A stretch of 64,000 nt of DNA from Streptomyces sp. Ru62 (GCF_002920615.1 NZ_PQSU01000005.1:186001-250000); one strand, 5' to 3'. Counted from the first letter of the stretch, positions 9,628 through 19,174 are shown. The notes: generated by a model from the letters alone, not told the origin. A program made the numbers and translations.

Positions 9628-10830
9628 ATGACGCAGACACAGCACCTCGGCCACCTGTCCGTCCTGATCTCCGGCGCCAGCGTCGCCGGCCCCGCCCTCG
9701 CCCTGAACCTGGCCCGCTACGGCGCCCGGGTCACGGTCGTGGAGAAGGCGCCCGCCCTGCGCGCCGGCGGCTTCGCCGTCGACTTCCGGGGGCACGTGCA
9801 CCGTACGGTCCTCACCGCGATGGGCATCTGGGACGACGTGCACGCCCACCAGACCCGCATGGGCCCCCAGAGCGTCGTCTCCTCAGACGGCACCCCGCGC
9901 GTGAACCTGCCCGCGGAGATGATGAGCGGCGACGTGGAGATCTTCCGCGGCGACCTGGCCCGGATCATGTACGAGCGGACGAAGGACGCGGTGGAGTACG
10001 TCTTCGGCGACTCCGTCACGGCGCTGACCGACACCCCGAGCGGCGTCGAGGTCGCGTTCGAGCGGGGCGCGCCCCGCCGTTTCGACCTCGTCGTCGGCGC
10101 CGACGGCCTCCATTCGAACACCCGCCGCCTCGTCTTCGGCGACGAATCCCGCTACCTGCGCTTCCTCGACCACTACGTGGCCGGCTTCACCCTCCCGAAT
10201 CACCTGGGCCTGAACCGCACCGGCCGCCTCTACAGCGAGCCCGGCCGCTGTGTCGGCATCAGCAACTACGACGGCGACCCGGAGCGCGCCGGCGCCCTGC
10301 TGGTCTTCCGGTCCGGGCGGCTGGCGTACGACCGCCGGGACGTCGCGGCGCAGAAGCGGATCCTCGCCGAGCGGTTCGCCGGGACGGGCTGGGAGACGCC
10401 GACCGTGCTGAAGGGCCTCGCGGAGGCGGACGACCTGTACTTCGACGCCATCGCCCAGATCCACGTCGACCGTCTCGTCAAGGGCCGGGTGGCGCTGCTC
10501 GGGGACGCCGGGTACGGGGCGACGATGGGCGGCATGGGCACGGGTGTGGCGATCGTCGGCGCCCATGTCCTCGCCGGTGAGCTGGCCCTGGCGGGCGGCG
10601 ACCACCGGGTCGCGCTGGCCGCCTACGAGAGCCGCGTCCGGGACTTCGCCAGGGGCTGTCAGAAGATCTCCGGCAACGCGGGGTCGTTCTTCGCCCCGGC
10701 CACCGAGCGGCGCATCCGCAGCCGGGACCGGATGTACCGGCTGCTCGGCTCCCGGCCGCTGGCCGGCTTCTTCAAACGGCTGACGGAGAAGGCGGCGACC
10801 GCGATCGAGCTCGGGGACTACCCCGCCTGA
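9628..10830 (+). CDS. FAD-dependent monooxygenase (PHBH/aromatic hydroxylase family)
   Basis: The ~400-residue protein has a Rossmann start VLISGASVAGPALALNLARYG with VVEKAP after it, and a second FAD motif RVALLGDAGYGATMGGMGTG near residue 290. These are typical of the FAD_binding_3 hydroxylase group that includes antibiotic-modifying and polyketide-tailoring enzymes. The start is ATG 9628; GTG 9619 is in frame and possible, and neither has a strong ribosome site. The gene follows the AfsR-like regulator by 35 nt on the same strand. The reaction expected is NAD(P)H and O2-dependent hydroxylation of an aromatic or antibiotic substrate; the actual substrate cannot be read from sequence. Confidence 0.88.
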   Translation: MTQTQHLGHLSVLISGASVAGPALALNLARYGARVTVVEKAPALRAGGFAVDFRGHVHRTVLTAMGIWDDVHAHQTRMGPQSVVSSDGTPRVNLPAEMMSGDVEIFRGDLARIMYERTKDAVEYVFGDSVTALTDTPSGVEVAFERGAPRRFDLVVGADGLHSNTRRLVFGDESRYLRFLDHYVAGFTLPNHLGLNRTGRLYSEPGRCVGISNYDGDPERAGALLVFRSGRLAYDRRDVAAQKRILAERFAGTGWETPTVLKGLAEADDLYFDAIAQIHVDRLVKGRVALLGDAGYGATMGGMGTGVAIVGAHVLAGELALAGGDHRVALAAYESRVRDFARGCQKISGNAGSFFAPATERRIRSRDRMYRLLGSRPLAGFFKRLTEKAATAIELGDYPA

Positions 10831-10854
10831 CCTCGGCGAGTACCCCGCCCGCTT

Positions 10855-10922
10855 CTCAGGGCGTGCCCCGCCGACCTCCGCCAGCGCCCCGCCTCCTCCT
10901 CAGGACGTACCCCGCCCGGTCC

Positions 10923-10939
<17 letters not shown>
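10855..10939. repeat. Three copies of an 18-nt unit overlapping the thiD 3' end
   Basis: The unit CTCAGGGCGTGCCCCGCC occurs at 10855, again as CTCAGGACGTACCCCGCC at 10899, and as CTCAGGGCGTGCCCCGTC at 10922, which is the thiD stop region itself. The ~90-bp gap between the convergent genes therefore seems built from repeated copies of the thiD terminus. Confidence 0.7.
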
Positions 10940-11728
<789 letters not shown>

Positions 11729-11732
<4 letters not shown>

Positions 11733-12694
11733 GACTCGATGTCCCCGAAGTGGTCCCAGCCGCCCTTGCTGGTCCAGGGCGCCCCGTCGACGGTCACCTG
11801 GGGCAGCGCGGAGGGGTTGAGGACCTCGCCGATGACCTTCCAGCGGGCCGGGAGCTTGGCGTCCGGCGGGAAGGTGGCCACGATCGCGTGGTCCTCTCCC
11901 CCGGTCAGCACCCACTGGAGCGGGTCCACGCCGACGGCCTGCCCGATGTCGTTCATCTGCGTCGGGATGTCGATCGCGCCGGACCGGATGTCGATGCGGA
12001 CCTTGCTGGCCTCGGCGATGTGCCCGAGGTCGGCGATCAGACCGTCGCTGACGTCGCACATCGCGGTGGCGCCGAGCGCGGCGGCGGCCGGGCCCGCGTG
12101 GTACGGCGGCTCGGGGCGCCGGTGGGCCTCCACGAAGGCGCGGGGCGAGCGGAAACCGCGGGCGAGCACCGCGTACCCGGCCGCGGACCAGCCCAGCCAG
12201 CCGGTGACGGCCACGAGGTCGCCGGGCTGGGCACCCGCGCGCGTGACGGGCTCGTGGTTGCGCAGATCGCCGAGCGCGGTGATCGACACCATGATCGTGT
12301 CGCCGCGTACGACGTCTCCGCCGACCACGGAGGCACCGGCGACCTGGCACTCGTCGCGCAGGCCGTCCATCAGCTCGGTCGGCCAGGTGACCGGCAGTTC
12401 CGCGGGGACGACCAGGCCGAGCAGCAGCGCGGTCGGTACGGCGCCCATGGCGGCGATGTCCGCGAGGTTCTGCGCGGCGGCCTTGCGGCCGACGTCGTAG
12501 GCCGTGGACCAGTCGCGGCGGAAGTGCCGGCCCTCCAGCAGGATGTCGGTGCTCGCCACCACCCGCCGGTCGGGCGCGGCGACCACCGCGGCGTCGTCGC
12601 CGGGGCCGACCCGGACCGCCGGGGTGGTGGTGAGACGGGAGGTCAGCTCCCGGATGAGCCCGAACTCACCTAGCTCACCCACTGTGCCCTTCAT
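11729..12694 (-). CDS. thiL: Thiamine-monophosphate kinase
   Basis: The 321-residue AIRS-family protein has [10 protein letters not shown] near the N-terminus, [15 protein letters not shown], and [14 protein letters not shown], which bind ATP, Mg and ThMP. It converts thiamin phosphate to thiamin diphosphate, the last step of the pathway. It is the first gene of the thiL-thiD operon. I looked for a TPP riboswitch in the 200 nt upstream and saw none. Confidence 0.96.
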
Positions 12695-12898
12695 TGCCTC
12701 AAGCCCCTTCTGTGCCTTGCCACGCCCGGTCGCGCGTCACCAGTGTCCCCGATACGGTCGAGGTGACCGTCAACTTCCGTCGTGCCTGCACCCTGGCGCG
12801 CAAGCCCGGTTCCCGCAGGTCTCCCCTCGGGGAGCGGCGACGCGATACCGTGGCGTTCCTTTTCCCCACATGATCCTCGTGGCCGCCCTGGAGGTTCC

Positions 12899-13132
12899 GT
12901 GGTACAGGCGTACATCCTGATCCAGACGGAGGTCGGCAAGGCGTCGACCGTCGCCGAGACGATCAGCAAGATTCCCGGAGTGATCCAGGCCGAGGACGTG
13001 ACCGGACCGTACGACGTCATCGTGCGCGCCCAGGCCGAGACGGTCGACGATCTGGGCCGCATGGTGGTCGCGAAGGTCCAGCAGGTGGACGGCATCACGC
13101 GCACCCTGACCTGTCCGGTGGTGCATCTGTAG
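12899..13132 (+). CDS. Stand-alone Lrp/AsnC effector (RAM) domain protein
   Basis: The 77-aa protein VVQAYILIQTEVGKAS... ending in TRTLTCPVVHL has the βαββαβ pattern of the Lrp/AsnC ligand-binding domain without a DNA-binding domain. GTG 12899 has a GGAG site 5-8 nt before it. Such RAM-only proteins oligomerise and bind amino acids; here the ligand is unknown. It is divergent from thiL and followed after 20 nt by a lipoprotein gene on the same strand. Confidence 0.85.
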   Translation: MVQAYILIQTEVGKASTVAETISKIPGVIQAEDVTGPYDVIVRAQAETVDDLGRMVVAKVQQVDGITRTLTCPVVHL

Positions 13133-13152
13133 CCCCCGTCTACGCTTGGCCG

Positions 13153-13674
13153 GTGAACATCTTCCGTCACCGGCCTCTCGCCCTGATCGCGCCGGCCCTG
13201 CTCATCGCGGTCACGGGCTGTTCCACGGCAGACGACAGCGACACCGTGGCGGTTCCCACCCCCGACGCGCGGACCGCCCCGCTCTGCCGGGACCTGGACA
13301 AGGTCCTGCCGCGGACGGTGGACGGGCAGACCCGCGCCGACCCCGAGCCCCGGTCCGCCTACACGGCGGGCTGGGGAAGCCCGGCGATCATACTGCGCTG
13401 CGGCATCGTCCGGCCGCCGAAGATGGTCGATGCCAAGGTGGCGCAGGGCGACGACCCGAACGCGATCGGCGGCGGGGTGAACGGCGTCGAGTGGCTGATG
13501 GAGAAGCAGGGCGACGGCACCTGGCGGTTCACCACGTCCAATCGCCGGGCGTACGTGCAGGTGACCCTGCCGAAGAAGCTGTCCGGGCCGGACGACAGCG
13601 CCCAGGTGATGATGGACCTGGCCCCAGCCGTGAAGAAGGCGATCCCGAAGGGGATCGCCTCCATGCGGGGATGA
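13153..13674 (+). CDS. DUF3515 lipoprotein
   Basis: The 173-aa product has a basic N-terminus, a hydrophobic stretch LALIAPALLIAVTGC and a lipobox with Cys23, so it is probably anchored in the membrane facing outward. The body (LCRDLDKVLP, GWGSPAIILRCG, GVEWL) matches the DUF3515 family of actinobacteria, whose function is unknown. It is placed next to the cell-wall ligase gene ddlA, with which it is convergent (12 nt between stops). Confidence 0.85.
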   Translation: MNIFRHRPLALIAPALLIAVTGCSTADDSDTVAVPTPDARTAPLCRDLDKVLPRTVDGQTRADPEPRSAYTAGWGSPAIILRCGIVRPPKMVDAKVAQGDDPNAIGGGVNGVEWLMEKQGDGTWRFTTSNRRAYVQVTLPKKLSGPDDSAQVMMDLAPAVKKAIPKGIASMRG

Positions 13675-13686
13675 GACCTGACGGGG

Positions 13687-14844
13687 TCAGCGCAGCCCCG
13701 TCGGGCGGCGCAGGGCCGCCTGCACCAGGCGGTCCACCAGCTCGGGGTAGCCGATCCCGGTCGCCTGCCACATCTGCGGGTACATCGAGATCGGCGTGAA
13801 GCCGGGCATGGTGTTGATCTCGTTGATCACGAACTCGCCGTCCTCGGTGAGGAAGAAGTCCGCGCGGACCAGGCCCTCGCAGGAGGCCGCCTCGAACGCC
13901 TCGACGGCGAGCCCGCGCACCTCGGCGGTCTGCTCCTCGGTGAGCGGGGCCGGGACGATGCCGGGCGTGGAGTCGATGTACTTGGCCTCGAAGTCGTAGT
14001 ACGCGTGCGCGTCCGGCGGCGGGATCTCGGCCGGGACGGAGGCACGCGGGCCGTCCTCGAACTCCAGGACGCCGCACTCGATCTCACGGCCGCGCACGGC
14101 CGCCTCGACCAGGATCTTCGGGTCGTGGGACTGCGCCTCGGCGATCGCCTCGTCCAGGCCGGACAGGTCGTCGACCTTCGTGATGCCGATGGACGAGCCC
14201 GCGCGCGCGGGCTTCACGAACAGCGGCCAGCCGTGCTCGCCGGCGAAGTCGACGATCCGCTTGCGGGCGGCGGACTCGTCCTGGGCCCACTCGCGGGGCC
14301 GGATCACCAGGTACGGGCCGACCTTGAGCCCGTAGGAGGTGAAGATCCGCTTCATGTACTCCTTGTCCTGGCCGACGGCCGAGGCGAGCACGCCGGAGCC
14401 GACGTACGGCACTCCGGACAGTTCCAGCAGGCCCTGGAGGGTGCCGTCCTCGCCGTAGGGGCCGTGGAGCACCGGGAAGACCACGTCGACCTCGCCGAGC
14501 GCCTTGGGCACGGAGCCGGGCTCGCTGTAGACGACCTCGCGGTTCGACGGGTCGACGGGGAGCACCACGCCGCCCTCGTGCGATTCCGCCAGCTCGGCCA
14601 CGCTGGGGGTGCGGCGGTCGGTGATGGCCATCCGCTCCGGCTCGTCGGCCGTCAGCGCCCAGCGGCCGTCCGCGGTGATGCCGATCGGCAGGACGTCGTA
14701 CTTCGTCCGGTCGATGGCCTTGAGGACGGCGCCGGCGGTGACCACGGAGATCCCGTGTTCGGAGCTGCGCCCGCCGAACACGACGGCCACGCGCGGCTTG
14801 CGCGACGGCTGCTCAGGGCTCTGGGGAAGGTTCTCGGTGCTCAT
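13687..14844 (-). CDS. ddlA: D-alanine-D-alanine ligase
   Basis: The 385-aa ATP-grasp enzyme has VVFGGRSSEHGISVVTAG at the N-terminus, the HGPYGEDGTLQGLLE loop and the C-terminal metal-binding NEINTMPGFTPISMYP. It joins two D-Ala residues for peptidoglycan precursors. ATG 14844 (MSTENLP) is preferred over the in-frame upstream ATG 14877, which would add eleven non-conserved residues. Cytosolic, essential in most relatives. Confidence 0.96.
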   Translation of the reverse strand: MSTENLPQSPEQPSRKPRVAVVFGGRSSEHGISVVTAGAVLKAIDRTKYDVLPIGITADGRWALTADEPERMAITDRRTPSVAELAESHEGGVVLPVDPSNREVVYSEPGSVPKALGEVDVVFPVLHGPYGEDGTLQGLLELSGVPYVGSGVLASAVGQDKEYMKRIFTSYGLKVGPYLVIRPREWAQDESAARKRIVDFAGEHGWPLFVKPARAGSSIGITKVDDLSGLDEAIAEAQSHDPKILVEAAVRGREIECGVLEFEDGPRASVPAEIPPPDAHAYYDFEAKYIDSTPGIVPAPLTEEQTAEVRGLAVEAFEAASCEGLVRADFFLTEDGEFVINEINTMPGFTPISMYPQMWQATGIGYPELVDRLVQAALRRPTGLR

Positions 14845-15164
14845 ATCGCGTTGAGAGTACCCGTAGGTAGCGCCCAAGTCAGCGCGCGCTCCCGGGCCGT
14901 CGCTCAGCGTCGCACGGACGGTCGCTCAGTGTCGTCCCCAACACCTCCCGGACGGCCCCGGCACCTTCCCGACCTCGGTGTCTCCCGGCCTCGACGCCAC
15001 CGGCCTCGGCGCCTACCCGGCCTTCGCCGCTCCTGGTCTCGGCGCCTTCCCGGGCCCAACGTCTCCCGGGCTCAGAACCCCGCCGGGCAACGGCTTCCGG
15101 GCCCGGCCCCCTCAGCCCGACGCCCCCGACCTCGAAGCCACCAGACCTCGGCGTCCCTCCGGGC
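14845..15164. other. 320-bp intergenic region with degenerate repeats
   Basis: No convincing gene. The stretch 14880-15160 is made of imperfect short repeats (gtcgctcagcgtcg twice near 14896 and 14923; many ctcggcgcc / cccgg units between 14975 and 15150). Open frames across it give only Gly/Pro/Ala-rich low-complexity peptides. It should hold the ddlA promoter near its left end. Confidence 0.6.
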
Positions 15165-16175
15165 TCAGTGCCTCTCGGGCTTGGCGCTGCGTGCCATCAG
15201 TTCCTTGAGCGCGACGACCGGTGACTTGCCCTCGTGCACGATGCTGACGACCGTCTCGGTGATGGGCATGTCGACACCGTGCCGGCGGGCCAGATCCAGC
15301 ACGGATTCGCAGGACTTGACGCCCTCGGCGGTCTGCTTGGTGACCGCGATGGTCTCCTCCAGGGTCATGCCCTTGCCGAGGTTGGTGCCGAAGGTGTGGT
15401 TGCGGGACAGCGGCGAGGAGCAGGTGGCCACCAGGTCGCCCAGGCCCGCGAGTCCGGAGAAGGTCAGCGGGTCGGCGCCCATCGCGAGGCCGAGCCGGGT
15501 GGTCTCGGCGAGGCCGCGCGTGATGAGCGAGCCCTTGGCGTTGTCGCCGAGCCCCATGCCGTCGGCGATGCCGACCGCGAGCCCGATGACGTTCTTGACC
15601 GCGCCGGCGAGTTCGCAGCCGACCACGTCGGTGTTGGTGTACGGCCGGAAGTACGGCGTGTGGCAGGCCCCCTGGAGCCGCTGGGCGACCGCCTCGTCGG
15701 TGCAGGCCACCACGGCCAGGGCGGGCATGCGGGCGGCGATCTCGCGGGCCAGGTTGGGTCCGGTGACGACCGCGATCCGGTCGGCGCCGACCTTGGCGAC
15801 GTCCTCGATGACCTCGCTCATCCGCATGGTGGAGCCGAGTTCGACGCCCTTCATCAGGGAGACGAGGACGGTGTCCGGCGCGAGCAGCGGAGCCCACTCG
15901 GCGAGGTTGGCGCGCAGGGTCTGGGAGGGGATGGACAGGACCGTGAAGTCGGCGCCGGCCGCGGCCTCGGCCGGGTCGGTGGTGGCCCGGAGGTTCTCGG
16001 GGAGTTCGACGCCCGGCAGGTAGTCGGGGTTGATCCGGGTGGTGTTGATCGCCTCCGCGACCTCCGGCCGGCGGGCCCACAGGGTGACCTCGCAGCCGGC
16101 GTCGGCGAGCACCATGCCGAAGGCGGTGCCCCACGAACCGGCGCTGAAGACCGCCGCCCTTACCGGTGCGCTCAC
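15165..16175 (-). CDS. gpsA: NAD(P)H-dependent glycerol-3-phosphate dehydrogenase
   Basis: The 336-residue enzyme makes sn-glycerol 3-phosphate from DHAP for phospholipid synthesis. The C-terminal catalytic region is canonical (ELAGAVKNVIGLAVGIADG, GLAGLGDLVATCSSPLSRNH). Oddly, the dinucleotide-binding loop reads SAGSWGTAFG, so the first Gly of GxGxxG is Ser. GTG 16175 overlaps the plsC stop (GTGA), so the two lipid genes are coupled. Confidence 0.95.
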   Translation of the reverse strand: MSAPVRAAVFSAGSWGTAFGMVLADAGCEVTLWARRPEVAEAINTTRINPDYLPGVELPENLRATTDPAEAAAGADFTVLSIPSQTLRANLAEWAPLLAPDTVLVSLMKGVELGSTMRMSEVIEDVAKVGADRIAVVTGPNLAREIAARMPALAVVACTDEAVAQRLQGACHTPYFRPYTNTDVVGCELAGAVKNVIGLAVGIADGMGLGDNAKGSLITRGLAETTRLGLAMGADPLTFSGLAGLGDLVATCSSPLSRNHTFGTNLGKGMTLEETIAVTKQTAEGVKSCESVLDLARRHGVDMPITETVVSIVHEGKSPVVALKELMARSAKPERH

Positions 16176-16942
16176 TTGCTCTGCCCTTCCACTTGCCGGC
16201 CCTCCGCCTGCGCCTTGGTGCGGCGGCGCTGCTCGATCCGCTCGCGGCGCGGGTCGTAGGGCGTCTCGGGCGCCTTCTCGCCGCGGATCTCCTCCAGCTG
16301 GCGGGTGATGGCCGCCATGATGACCTCGGTGGCCTCCTTCAGCACCTCCGGGGTCATCTCCTGGTCGTAGAAACGGGAGAGGTCCACGGGGGGTCCCGCG
16401 AGCACGTGGTGCGTCTTGCGCGGGAAGAGGTTCGGCTTCTTGGCGTACGGCGGCAGCAGTTCGTTGGCGCCCCACTGCGCGACCGGGATGACCGGGCACT
16501 TGGTCTGCAGGGCGACCCGGGCGGCGCCGGTCTTGCCGGTCATGGGCCAGCCGTTCGGGTCGCGGGTGAGGGTGCCCTCGGGGTAGAACGCGACGCACTC
16601 GCCGCGCTCCACGGCGTCGATCGCGGCCCGGAAGGCGCTGAGGGCGTCCGTGGACTCGCGGTAGACGGGGATCTGCCCGGTGCCGCGCATGGCGGCGCCC
16701 ACGAATCCCTTCTTGAAAAGCCCGCTCTTCGCGAGGAATCGCGGGACCCGTCCGGTGTTGTACTGATAGTGCGCGTACGCGAAGGGGTCCAAGTGGGAAT
16801 TGTGGTTCACCGCGGTGATAAATCCGCCCTCGGTCGGAATGTGCTCCATTCCACGCCAGTCCCGCTTGATCAGAACCACCAGCGGCGGTTTGCAGATCAC
16901 CGCGGCGAAGCGGTACCAGAAGCCGATTCTGCGGCGGGACAC
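16172..16942 (-). CDS. plsC: 1-acyl-sn-glycerol-3-phosphate acyltransferase
   Basis: The 256-aa protein has the acyltransferase motif NHNSHLDPF (HxxxxD), FYPEGTLTR (block III) and a later CPVIPVAQWG block. It acylates lysophosphatidic acid to phosphatidic acid at the inner face of the membrane. GTG 16942 follows AGAGGAAGG by 7 nt; a longer open frame upstream has no family similarity. It forms an operon with gpsA, which makes the glycerol-phosphate backbone. Confidence 0.93.
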   Translation of the reverse strand: MSRRRIGFWYRFAAVICKPPLVVLIKRDWRGMEHIPTEGGFITAVNHNSHLDPFAYAHYQYNTGRVPRFLAKSGLFKKGFVGAAMRGTGQIPVYRESTDALSAFRAAIDAVERGECVAFYPEGTLTRDPNGWPMTGKTGAARVALQTKCPVIPVAQWGANELLPPYAKKPNLFPRKTHHVLAGPPVDLSRFYDQEMTPEVLKEATEVIMAAITRQLEEIRGEKAPETPYDPRRERIEQRRRTKAQAEGRQVEGQSK

Positions 16943-17095
16943 AAGGACACCTTCCTCTAGGGCTGCAACCCCGGCGGGGGCCGCACAAGTGTGGCCCCGG
17001 GCCGCCGGTCTGTCGAGAACACCGTACGCCCCGCCCCCCGTGGCGCCAGATGGCGCGGGGGACAATGAGCGCGACGAGAGAGGGACGGTACGCCG

Positions 17096-17734
17096 GTGCA
17101 GTGGACCTTGGTCATCCCCCTGAAGCCCCTGACGCGGGCCAAGAGCAGGCTCGCGGACACCGCCGACGACGGGGTGCGCCCGGGCCTGGCACTGGCGTTC
17201 GCGCAGGACACGGTGGCCGCGGCGGTGGCGTGTCCGGCGGTGTCGGATGTGGCGGTCGTCACGGACGACGAGCTGGCCGGCCGGGAGCTGGCCGCGCTGG
17301 GCGCGCGGATCGTGCCGGACACGCCCGGCAGCGGCCTGAACGCCGCGCTGGCGCACGGCGCGGCCGTCGTACGCGCGATCCGTCCCGGCGCCGCGGTGGC
17401 GGCCCTGAACGCCGATCTGCCGGCCCTGCGCCCGGCGGAACTGTCCCGGGTGCTGGCGACTGCTTCGCAATTCCCGCGCGCTTTTCTCGCGGACGCGGCG
17501 GCGCTGGGCACGACTTTGCTGGCGGCGGCCGGTGACCGTGAATTGCGGCCGGCGTTCGGCGTCGATTCCCGTTCCCGCCACCGGGCCTCCGGCGCGGTGG
17601 AACTCGCGCTCACGGGGGTGGATTCGGTCCGCCAGGACGTCGACACGGCCGCGGACCTGCGAGCGGCACTGACACTGGGCGTGGGCCCGCATACGGCAGC
17701 AGCGTCGGCGGGACTCCTCATCCCGGGCCCCTGA
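17096..17734 (+). CDS. cofC: 2-phospho-L-lactate (or phosphoenolpyruvate) guanylyltransferase
   Basis: The 212-residue protein begins WTLVIPLKPLTRAKSRL, the nucleotide-binding start of CofC/FbiD, with VVTDDE and the metal-site region VAALNADLPALRP. It activates phospholactate or PEP with GTP in coenzyme F420 synthesis. It starts at GTG 17096. It is divergent from plsC. Confidence 0.9.
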   Translation: MQWTLVIPLKPLTRAKSRLADTADDGVRPGLALAFAQDTVAAAVACPAVSDVAVVTDDELAGRELAALGARIVPDTPGSGLNAALAHGAAVVRAIRPGAAVAALNADLPALRPAELSRVLATASQFPRAFLADAAALGTTLLAAAGDRELRPAFGVDSRSRHRASGAVELALTGVDSVRQDVDTAADLRAALTLGVGPHTAAASAGLLIPGP

Positions 17735-17830
17735 GGCGCCCCGAAGGGGGCGCGGGGCCGTGTCGATGTGCGGCTCCGCCGCGTGGACGCGAGCAACCAC
17801 GACGGTCCAAGCAGCCGGGGTCCGGCCCGC
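17735..17830. repeat. Copy of a dispersed Streptomyces GC-rich palindromic repeat
   Basis: The stretch starts with ggcgccccgaagggggcgc, a hairpin, followed by ggggccgtgtcgatgtgcgg and ctccgccgcgtgg. I recall near-identical copies downstream of many unrelated Streptomyces genes. Here it sits after cofC and may act as its terminator. Confidence 0.5.
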
Positions 17831-17869
17831 ACCCCGACGCGAACCGCGGGACGCACTACGCTGGCCGCC

Positions 17870-18073
17870 ATGCAAGCAACCGCCTACACCTACGACCCCG
17901 AAACCCGCAGCGGCCAGGTGCTCCTCGACGACGGCACCCCGGTCCCCTTCGACGCGGCGGCGTTCGACCGGGGCGGACTGCGGCTGCTGCGGCCGGGCCA
18001 GCGGGTGCGGATCGAGACGGAGTCCGAGGGCGGTGCCCTCCGGATCACCCTCGTAACCCTTCAAACCCTCTGA
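17870..18073 (+). CDS. 67-aa protein resembling the C-terminal half of a cold-shock domain
   Basis: MQATAYTYDPETRSGQVLLDDGTPVPFD... has the pattern G-x-V-L-L-D-D-G-x-x-V-x-F followed by LRPGQRVRIETE, as in the OB-fold strands of cold-shock proteins. The RNP1/RNP2 aromatic residues are missing, so nucleic-acid binding is not assured. ATG 17870 begins the conserved part; the frame is open further upstream through repeat DNA. Function unknown. Confidence 0.7.
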   Translation: MQATAYTYDPETRSGQVLLDDGTPVPFDAAAFDRGGLRLLRPGQRVRIETESEGGALRITLVTLQTL

Positions 18074-18092
18074 CCGTCCTTACACACACCGC

Positions 18093-18121
18093 GGGCCGGG
18101 CTCCCCAGGGGAGTCCGGCCC
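18093..18121. terminator. Bidirectional terminator between the 67-aa gene and hupS
   Basis: gggccgggctcccc and ggggagtccggccc pair with one mismatch around a two-base loop, 20 nt after the plus-strand gene and 24 nt after the hupS stop. Confidence 0.7.
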
Positions 18122-18144
18122 GGCGCGTGAATGCCCTGGCGGCC

Positions 18145-18807
18145 TTACGACGTCGCCTTGCGGGCGGTGGTCTTCTTGGCGGTGGTCTTGCGGGCCGTCG
18201 ACTTCTTCGCCGGGGCCTTCTTGGCGGTGACCTTCTTCGCCGGGGCCTTCTTGGCCGTCGTCTTCTTGGCGGCGGTCTTCGTCGCGGTGGTCTTGGCGGT
18301 CGCCGTGGTCTTCTTGGCGGGAGCCTTCTTCGCCGTGGTCTTCTTCGCGGCGGCGGTGGTCTTCTTCGCCGCCGTCTTCTTCGCCGCGGTACCCGCGGTC
18401 TTCTTCGCCGCGCCCGCCGTCTTCTTGGCGGCGGCCTTCTTGCCTGCGGCCTTCGCGATGGTGGGCGGCGGGCCGGACAGGCTGCCCTTCGGCGCCTTCT
18501 TGACCGCCACCTCGCCCCCGCGCGGGAGCTTCTTCGAACCGCTCACCAGGTCCTTGAAGCCCTGACCGGCGCGGAAGCGCGGCACGGAGGTCTTCTTGAC
18601 CCGAACCCGCTCGCCCGTCTGCGGGTTTCGCGCGTAACGGGCGGGGCGGTCCACCTTCTCGAAGGACCCGAAGCCGGTGACGGAGACCCGCTCGCCCGCG
18701 ACGACCGCGCGGACGATGGCGTCCAGAACATGATCGACAGCGTCGGCGGCCTGCTGGCGGCCACCCAACTTGTCGGCAATCGCTTCTACGAGCTGCGCCT
18801 TGTTCAC
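18145..18807 (-). CDS. hupS: HU-family nucleoid protein with histone H1-like tail
   Basis: Residues 1-95 form a normal HU domain (MNKAQLVEAIADKLGG..., GFGSFEKVDRPARYARNPQTG). The remaining ~125 residues are repeats of KKTAAKK, KKAPAKK and TARKTTAKK type, like eukaryotic linker histone tails. This two-part form is the actinobacterial HupS, a sporulation-associated DNA-compacting protein in Streptomyces (known for the family). The AT-rich upstream DNA has a possible minus-strand -10 (TATATC, complement of 18869-18874). The antisense strand gives a long low-complexity open frame that is an artefact. Confidence 0.97.
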   Translation of the reverse strand: MNKAQLVEAIADKLGGRQQAADAVDHVLDAIVRAVVAGERVSVTGFGSFEKVDRPARYARNPQTGERVRVKKTSVPRFRAGQGFKDLVSGSKKLPRGGEVAVKKAPKGSLSGPPPTIAKAAGKKAAAKKTAGAAKKTAGTAAKKTAAKKTTAAAKKTTAKKAPAKKTTATAKTTATKTAAKKTTAKKAPAKKVTAKKAPAKKSTARKTTAKKTTARKATS

Positions 18808-18943
18808 GTCTTCCCCTTCGGAGACATCGCCAGAACGAAAGTGTTCAAGCTTTTTCGCACGTTAGGCAGATATATACCGCAAATCAAACACGAAACGGGC
18901 TTATCACCCTTGTGCCGCAACGGACTCGGCTGTGCCGGACGGT

Positions 18944-19174
18944 TCAGCGGTCCTCGTCGGGGATCCGACCCGCGTCGAGATCCGCCGTGAACCGATCGAG
19001 CCGCCTTGCCGCGTCGGCGAGATCGTGCTTGGCCGCGGCCGTAATGACCAGCAGCTTCCGGGTCAGCGCCATCCGTACGCCCTCCGGGACTTGCAGTGCG
19101 CGCACCCTTGCGTGCGCTTCCTTGAGCTGGTTCGCGACCGCCGTATAGAGCTGGAGTTGGCCGTCGTGTTCCAT
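18944..19174 (-). CDS. Conserved 76-aa helical protein of unknown function
   Basis: MEHDGQLQLYTAVANQLKEAHARVRALQVPEGVRMALTRKLLVITAAAKHDLADAARRLDRFTADLDAGRIPDEDR is almost all helix with a charged heptad-like pattern, suggesting a small coiled-coil dimer (shown here only as the key segments HDGQLQLYTAVANQ and AAAKHDLADAARRL). It lies 136 nt upstream of hupS on the same strand; conserved position next to hupS is recalled for other streptomycetes. I do not recognise a characterised family. Confidence 0.7.
   Translation of the reverse strand: MEHDGQLQLYTAVANQLKEAHARVRALQVPEGVRMALTRKLLVITAAAKHDLADAARRLDRFTADLDAGRIPDEDR

Noticed and set aside
12695-12898. TPP riboswitch upstream of thiL-thiD
   Set aside because: No CUGAGA-type or other thi-box core found on the minus strand.
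14978-15208. Small plus-strand gene with Gly-Leu-Gly-Ala repeats
   Set aside because: No ribosome site, runs into the gpsA 3' end in antisense, pure low-complexity from short DNA repeats.
18127-18990. Plus-strand frame rich in LLRRGLLGG repeats
   Set aside because: It is the complement of the Lys/Ala repeat tail of hupS.
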